A stretch of 64,000 bases of DNA from Chryseobacterium pennipullorum. Its GTDB lineage: Bacteria; Bacteroidota; Bacteroidia; Flavobacteriales; Weeksellaceae. The notes under the pieces are model-generated. The model was given only the letters and a program-made list of their open reading frames with translations, had not been told where the DNA came from and ran no database searches. The DNA lies in assembly GCF_003384725.1 (NCBI RefSeq), contig NZ_QNVV01000001.1, forward strand, positions 372,001-436,000, read 5' to 3'. The translations under genes were made by a program, and so were the position numbers. Positions 60,307 to 64,000 of the stretch are shown in pieces. Every line of letters starts with the position of its first letter. Position 1 is the stretch's first letter.

Positions 60307-60720
60307 CTACCGATAAATGACCACATCATCTTTTTTAATCTGATAACCGGTTTTTTTGTAAGGCATTAAGACGTAACTTTCTTTGATATAGCTACCGCTT
60401 TTCCAGATTTTACTCTTTCCTTCTCTTTCCAGAATAATACTTTTCGCGATCCCGTCCGGAATGAAAATTTCAGCCCGTTTCATATCTCTGCTGAAAAGAA
60501 CAGCCGTCATTGAAGTATAACTTTTGTCAGCATTCACTTCTTTTAATTTGATTTTCTGTTTGAAGACTTTAATACAGTCATTCTTAAGTTGTGAATAGGT
60601 ATATCCTGCAGAACCCAGACATCCATGTACATCCCTGTCACCACCCACAATAGGTGCTTTCTGCTGCGCAAAAGCTAAAGAACTCAGGAATAATGTGCTC
60701 AATACAATAAATTTTCTCAT
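60307..60720 (-). CDS. Secreted hypothetical protein with conserved HGCLGSAGYTYS motif
   Basis: 137 residues, signal peptide (MRKFIVLSTLFLSSLAFAQ). Opens GGDRDVHGCLGSAGYTYSQLKNDCIKVFKQKIKL with two cysteines around the motif; HGC.GSAGY.WS...C recurs in small secreted or lipoprotein families of unknown function. The remainder is a beta-rich domain (MTAVLFSRDMKRAEIFIPDG). Monocistronic. Confidence 0.75.
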   Translation of the reverse strand: MRKFIVLSTLFLSSLAFAQQKAPIVGGDRDVHGCLGSAGYTYSQLKNDCIKVFKQKIKLKEVNADKSYTSMTAVLFSRDMKRAEIFIPDGIAKSIILEREGKSKIWKSGSYIKESYVLMPYKKTGYQIKKDDVVIYR

Positions 60721-60927
60721 ATTTTGATTTGTTAATGTTTTCAGTTGGTAAAAATTAGTTATTAATTAACATCCAAGTTACAAAAAAGTCACTGTATAAT
60801 GAATAGATGATGTCTTTTATTTTCGGTTTTAGTCTTTGATATTCTAAAAAAAAATTATTGTTCACCAATTTTTATTTGCTTCATATCATAGAAAATTATG
60901 TGTTGATTATGCTTAAGATTCTTTACT

Positions 60928-61731
60928 TTAATCTCCAATTCTGAACACCAATAATTGTGTGGAGGTAGCTGCTAAAGTCATCCCAGCACCCATACAGTTC
61001 CCGGATTGACCTCTACCCAATTGAATGCTCCAGTTTCTGCCCGCCGGCACCGTCGTTGCATAGGTGACAGTTCCTCCGTGAGAGGATGCAGCGCCTTGTA
61101 TATGAGATGCTGTATTATGAATTCTTGTCGATCCGCTATTAAGAGGAAAATCAATAAAATAAGAGCTGACTGTACATCCGGCAGCATTATGGGTTCCTTC
61201 ATAGATAAAGGTCAACTGATAGGTACCTGCAGGAAAAGTAATGGTATTCCCGGCATAAGTTAAACCAGGAATGGAGTTTTTTACCAGCGACATAGGAACG
61301 GCCTGTGAGCCTCCTATTCCCTGTCCGCTTAAAAAATCACTTTGTGCAGTTTCCAACCTGAAAATAGCAGGTATGGGAATTGATAAACTACCCAATGTCC
61401 CTATTGTTTTTAAAACACCATTCGTGTCAGCAACAACCAAAGGATCCGTGGCTGCGACTCCTGCAGTAAGCCCCTGCAAACGTAATGGATTTGTTGCATT
61501 AATATGCAACTTATTTGTAGGCACTGTAATTCCTATTCCCATATTCCCTGCAGCTGTCACCGCAACATCATTGGCCTGCTGGGTAGCATTAGGCGCACCT
61601 GTTGCGGGATTATCCTTAGCCCCATCAATATTGAAAACACCTTGTGGATTATTTGTATTAATACCTACTTGAGCCGACAAAGCCGTACCTAAGAAAAGCA
61701 ACACCACCAGATAGTAATTTATTTTTATCAT
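60928..61731 (-). CDS. Secreted beta-rich surface protein, tandem paralogue 1
   Basis: 267 residues, signal peptide (MIKINYYLVVLLFLGTALSA), mature start QVGINTNNPQGVFNIDGAKDNPATGAPN. A GIG.T.PTNKLHI.ATNPLRLQGL segment follows, typical of Flavobacteriia proteins with tail-fibre-like tracts, then a C-terminal domain with FPAGTYQLTFIYEGTHNAAGCTVSSYFIDFPL and Gly-rich strands ending QLLVFRIGD, likely a jelly-roll fold of the C1q/TNF type. Near-duplicate of the gene at 61847. Function unknown; possibly a surface fibre. Confidence 0.8.
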   Translation of the reverse strand: MIKINYYLVVLLFLGTALSAQVGINTNNPQGVFNIDGAKDNPATGAPNATQQANDVAVTAAGNMGIGITVPTNKLHINATNPLRLQGLTAGVAATDPLVVADTNGVLKTIGTLGSLSIPIPAIFRLETAQSDFLSGQGIGGSQAVPMSLVKNSIPGLTYAGNTITFPAGTYQLTFIYEGTHNAAGCTVSSYFIDFPLNSGSTRIHNTASHIQGAASSHGGTVTYATTVPAGRNWSIQLGRGQSGNCMGAGMTLAATSTQLLVFRIGD

Positions 61732-61846
61732 TGTCTTTATTTTTTAAAGTATTGTATTTTAATTTTAAATCGAGTGCCAGATTAATAAGCCTTTAATTCC
61801 GATTAATAAAATTTATAATATTATTATAAGTATAAGCTTAATCAAC

Positions 61847-62656
61847 TTAATTTCCAATCCTCAGCACAAGAAGTTGTGTCGAAGTATTTTTTAAATCCAT
61901 ACCAGCTCCGCTGCAATTTCCCGAAGGCCCTCTACCTAACCGTATCTGCCAGGTTGTATTAGCGGGAACAGCGGTAGAATAGGCAATAGCGCCCCCATGA
62001 TTGGAAGTACCCCCTTGATTGTGTTCGGCAGTATTAACAGTTCTGACCGTCGATGCATTTAAAGGAAAATCGACCAGATAAGAGCTGATCGTACAACCCG
62101 TTGCATTGTGAGTCGCTTCATACACAAACGTCATTTGATAGGTACCTGCAGGAAATGTAATGGTACTAGTGGCTGCATCATAAGACATCCCTTCAATAGA
62201 GTTTTTGATCATGCTCATAGGAACCACCGATGAACTTCCTTCAGCAATACCATTTAAAAAATTGGCCTGTGAGTTTGCAAGTCTGAAAATTGCTGCTGTA
62301 GGAATTGAGAGCGAGTTAAGGGTTCCTACCGTTTTCAAAACTCCATTTGCATCCGCAACTGTCAGAAGATCTGTCGACATTGCTCCTGCAGTAAGCCCCT
62401 GCAAGCGTAATGGATTGGTCCCATTGACATGCAATTTATTAGTAGGGGCAGTAAGCCCTATACCCATATTTCCTGCTGTTGTTACCGCAACATCGTTGGC
62501 CTGTTGGGAAGCGTTGGGAGTTCCTGTTGCAGGGTTATCTTTCGCCCCATCAATATTAAAGACACCCTGGGGGTTGCTTGTATTGATTCCAACTTGGGCA
62601 CACAAATTCATACTTAAAAAAAGTAAGATTGCTGTTATAAAGTTTTTTTCAATCAT
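61847..62656 (-). CDS. Secreted beta-rich surface protein, tandem paralogue 2
   Basis: 269 residues, same architecture as the gene at 60928 and visibly paralogous along the whole length (mature start QVGINTSNPQGVFNIDGAKDNPATGTPN; end LLVLRIGN). Identity is highest in the N-terminal 100 residues and in the C-terminal barrel strands, with an insertion (STVRTVNTAEHNQGGT region) in between. 115 bases separate the two, and both are on the minus strand, so they arose by tandem duplication. This is the upstream copy. Confidence 0.8.
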   Translation of the reverse strand: MIEKNFITAILLFLSMNLCAQVGINTSNPQGVFNIDGAKDNPATGTPNASQQANDVAVTTAGNMGIGLTAPTNKLHVNGTNPLRLQGLTAGAMSTDLLTVADANGVLKTVGTLNSLSIPTAAIFRLANSQANFLNGIAEGSSSVVPMSMIKNSIEGMSYDAATSTITFPAGTYQMTFVYEATHNATGCTISSYLVDFPLNASTVRTVNTAEHNQGGTSNHGGAIAYSTAVPANTTWQIRLGRGPSGNCSGAGMDLKNTSTQLLVLRIGN

Positions 62657-63232
62657 TTTTCTTTTAAAATATTTAAAATCATCATTATCCTGATATAATT
62701 AACATTATTTAGTAAACATTTTCAAAAAAAATGCCAAACTATTTATTATATTTTTAAAATGATACATTTTTTTGCCTTATCTGCTTGGACAAATGAGAGT
62801 TATTAACCGAACCATAAAAATATGTCTCCCACTTTAAATTTCAAAATTTACTTTGCAATTCCTTCTAAAGACGTTTCCGGAGTAATATGATCAGCCTACT
62901 GAGTGCATTGGAAGATCACTGCAGGATTGTACTTCGCTGCAGCTAAGCAAACTGCTTAACAAATCCGTCTTTACTATCCATAATAAACAATTTTATTTTA
63001 AACTATTCAGCAGGGAAACTTCACTGTTTTCAGACAAATTAAAATTAGTGAATTTAGTTTGACAAACATCATTAAAAGAGTGAGCAAGCCATATTATTGA
63101 ATATAATTGTACTTCTTATAAATCATAATCCATATTCCGAAGTGTTAATGGCTCAAAGTCGGGATGTTTTGCGCAGCGAGGTTTTAGTCTTATATATTTT
63201 TGAAAATTTACTGTTCAGCTGGTTTATTCTTT
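62657..63232. other. 576-base gap without a supported gene
   Basis: Contains A/T-rich leader DNA of the paralogue at 61847 and, at 62886-63062, a plus-strand frame of 58 sense codons without a usable ATG (see rejected items). No terminator or known repeat seen. Confidence 0.5.
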
Positions 63233-63694
63233 TCAACCTATTTCGAGAATATTTATTTCCTGCATGCTTTCAATATCATTTAAAGATCTGGTTTTTGAAA
63301 GAATGATTAATATATCCTGTGGAACAGCGGCCAATTTCAATGGTACTGTAGGACCTGCTACCAAATGATAATAAGGATCTAAAAAATTATTTACTACCGT
63401 TTTATCATATGAATAAAGTCCTTTTCTTGTCATGGAAATATAATCTTCTAGATATTTTTGATCAGCGCCTGAACGAAATACCTTAAGTAATAAACTATCT
63501 AATTTTGGATTGACTAAAACATCTGATATTTCAGGTAAATTCCTAAAATAATCGACCAACACCTGATAGTCGTCTTTGTAATCTGCTACTGAAATGGGTA
63601 ACTTCCCACCCCCAGAAGCCATAAAACCAATGTATTTTCCATCTGTGAAAAACCAATCTATATCTAAACCTTGTTGTTCTATTTCTGTGTACAT
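63233..63694 (-). CDS. Hypothetical protein, possibly immunity-type
   Basis: 153 residues without signal peptide. LDIDWFFTDGKYIGFMASGGGKLPISVADYKDDYQVLVDYFRNLPEI resembles the D.DWF..D..G.I..F...G...LP opening of small proteins that accompany polymorphic toxins in Bacteroidota; the rest is acidic-helical. Function is inference from this pattern only. The sequence is more A/T-rich than the core genes. A second, broken frame lies just upstream on the same strand. Confidence 0.6.
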   Translation of the reverse strand: MYTEIEQQGLDIDWFFTDGKYIGFMASGGGKLPISVADYKDDYQVLVDYFRNLPEISDVLVNPKLDSLLLKVFRSGADQKYLEDYISMTRKGLYSYDKTVVNNFLDPYYHLVAGPTVPLKLAAVPQDILIILSKTRSLNDIESMQEINILEIG

Positions 63695-63795
63695 ATTTAA
63701 TTGAGTGGCTATTAATTCAGTAGGAATAGAGGGAGAGCTTTGCGCAGCTCTGGAATTATTGTAGCTTAACTCCTACTAGGGTTTGAAAGGTATTT

Positions 63796-63999
63796 TTATA
63801 TTCTATCCTCAAAAATTTTATAGACCTTAAGTTTGAGATTTTTTATATAATCTGTACAACCTAATAATGTAGCTGTATATTCGTTATGCTTAGACTGAAT
63901 ATCTAAATAATAACTTTTATCAGGTTTAAGATTGTAAAAAATTCAATATTCAAAAGGCTCATTTCTACAATTATGGAATCTTTCTTTTTTAATATGATT
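63796..63999 (-). pseudogene. Partial gene with in-frame TGA, end of window
   Basis: On the minus strand a frame runs in from beyond 64000 and ends at TAA 63796-63798, with protein-like composition (IFYNLKPDKSYYLDIQSKHNE, then YTATLLGCTDYIKNLKLKVYKIFEDRI), but a TGA at 63943-63945 interrupts it in frame (FEY-stop-IFYN). No ATG follows the stop. Either a decayed gene, or two unrelated frames. Family not recognised. Confidence 0.4.
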
Positions 64000-64000
64000 A

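Noticed and set aside
62886..63062. 58-codon plus-strand frame in the gap before the last genes
   Set aside because: No ATG, GTG or TTG at the start, no terminator or promoter, and no recognisable family; probably chance or a decayed fragment.

Overview
The window reads as chromosomal DNA of a low-GC member of the Bacteroidota, family Weeksellaceae, most likely Chryseobacterium or a close relative. This rests on several things seen together: promoters with the Bacteroidota -7 box TAnnTTTG (in front of icd, the SDR gene, dgkA and both tpx genes, among others), A/T-rich leaders without a Shine-Dalgarno sequence, a CIA/CGA/PER-type class A beta-lactamase, many small secreted proteins beginning 'VGINT...', a double-glycine leader peptide of the kind common in Chryseobacterium, and dispersed intergenic repeats. 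The genus is an inference; no rRNA gene or tRNA gene was seen.

Layout. 0-3 kb: partial cytosolic thiol peroxidase, divergent from monomeric NADP isocitrate dehydrogenase. 3-4.2 kb: divergent HxlR regulator and SDR oxidoreductase with a palindromic operator between them. 4.2-9.1 kb: a haem protein operon (broken by an in-frame TGA), a LytS/LytTR two-component system, and a DUF1223-DoxX operon. The two outer operons share a nearly identical promoter-upstream element at identical spacing, so the three units look like one local regulon. 9.4-19.6 kb: MBL hydrolase, AraC regulator with aldo/keto reductase, CNNM-type transporter, GNAT, MBL/RomA-like hydrolase, S41 peptidase lipoprotein, GapN-like aldehyde dehydrogenase. 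19.7-22.4 kb: secreted thiol peroxidase, then a very A/T-rich, self-contained OLD-like ATPase-TOPRIM gene, which looks acquired. 22.4-30 kb: YeeZ-like enzyme, TonB-plug-like anchor protein, MBL hydrolase, hutU with a Crp/Fnr gene, a 19-copy heptamer array at the hutU promoter, 2-hydroxyacid dehydrogenase and small acidic proteins.

30-41 kb: pcm, Gfo/Idh/MocA oxidoreductase, GH5 glycosidase, a 993-residue surface protein and its small partner, class A beta-lactamase, 3-hydroxybutyryl-CoA dehydrogenase. 41-48 kb: META lipoprotein, pheT, an AraC-DUF417 pair, a 1-kb repeat cluster, dnaN. 48-60 kb: diacylglycerol kinase, small lipoproteins, GGCT-like and SGNH proteins, purL with a barstar-like gene, serine hydrolase with a CBM48-like domain, WG-repeat protein, purB, and a 46-residue double-glycine peptide. 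60-64 kb: secreted proteins including a tandem duplicated pair, and, at the right edge, a possible immunity-type gene and a broken partial gene.

Most genes are housekeeping or envelope functions with ordinary layout. The parts most worth following up are the LytTR regulon with its nonsense-interrupted haem gene, the double-glycine peptide, the heptamer array abutting the hutU promoter, the OLD-like insertion, and the dispersed repeat family that carries a conserved reading frame and lies in opposite orientations around 30 kb and 46 kb.
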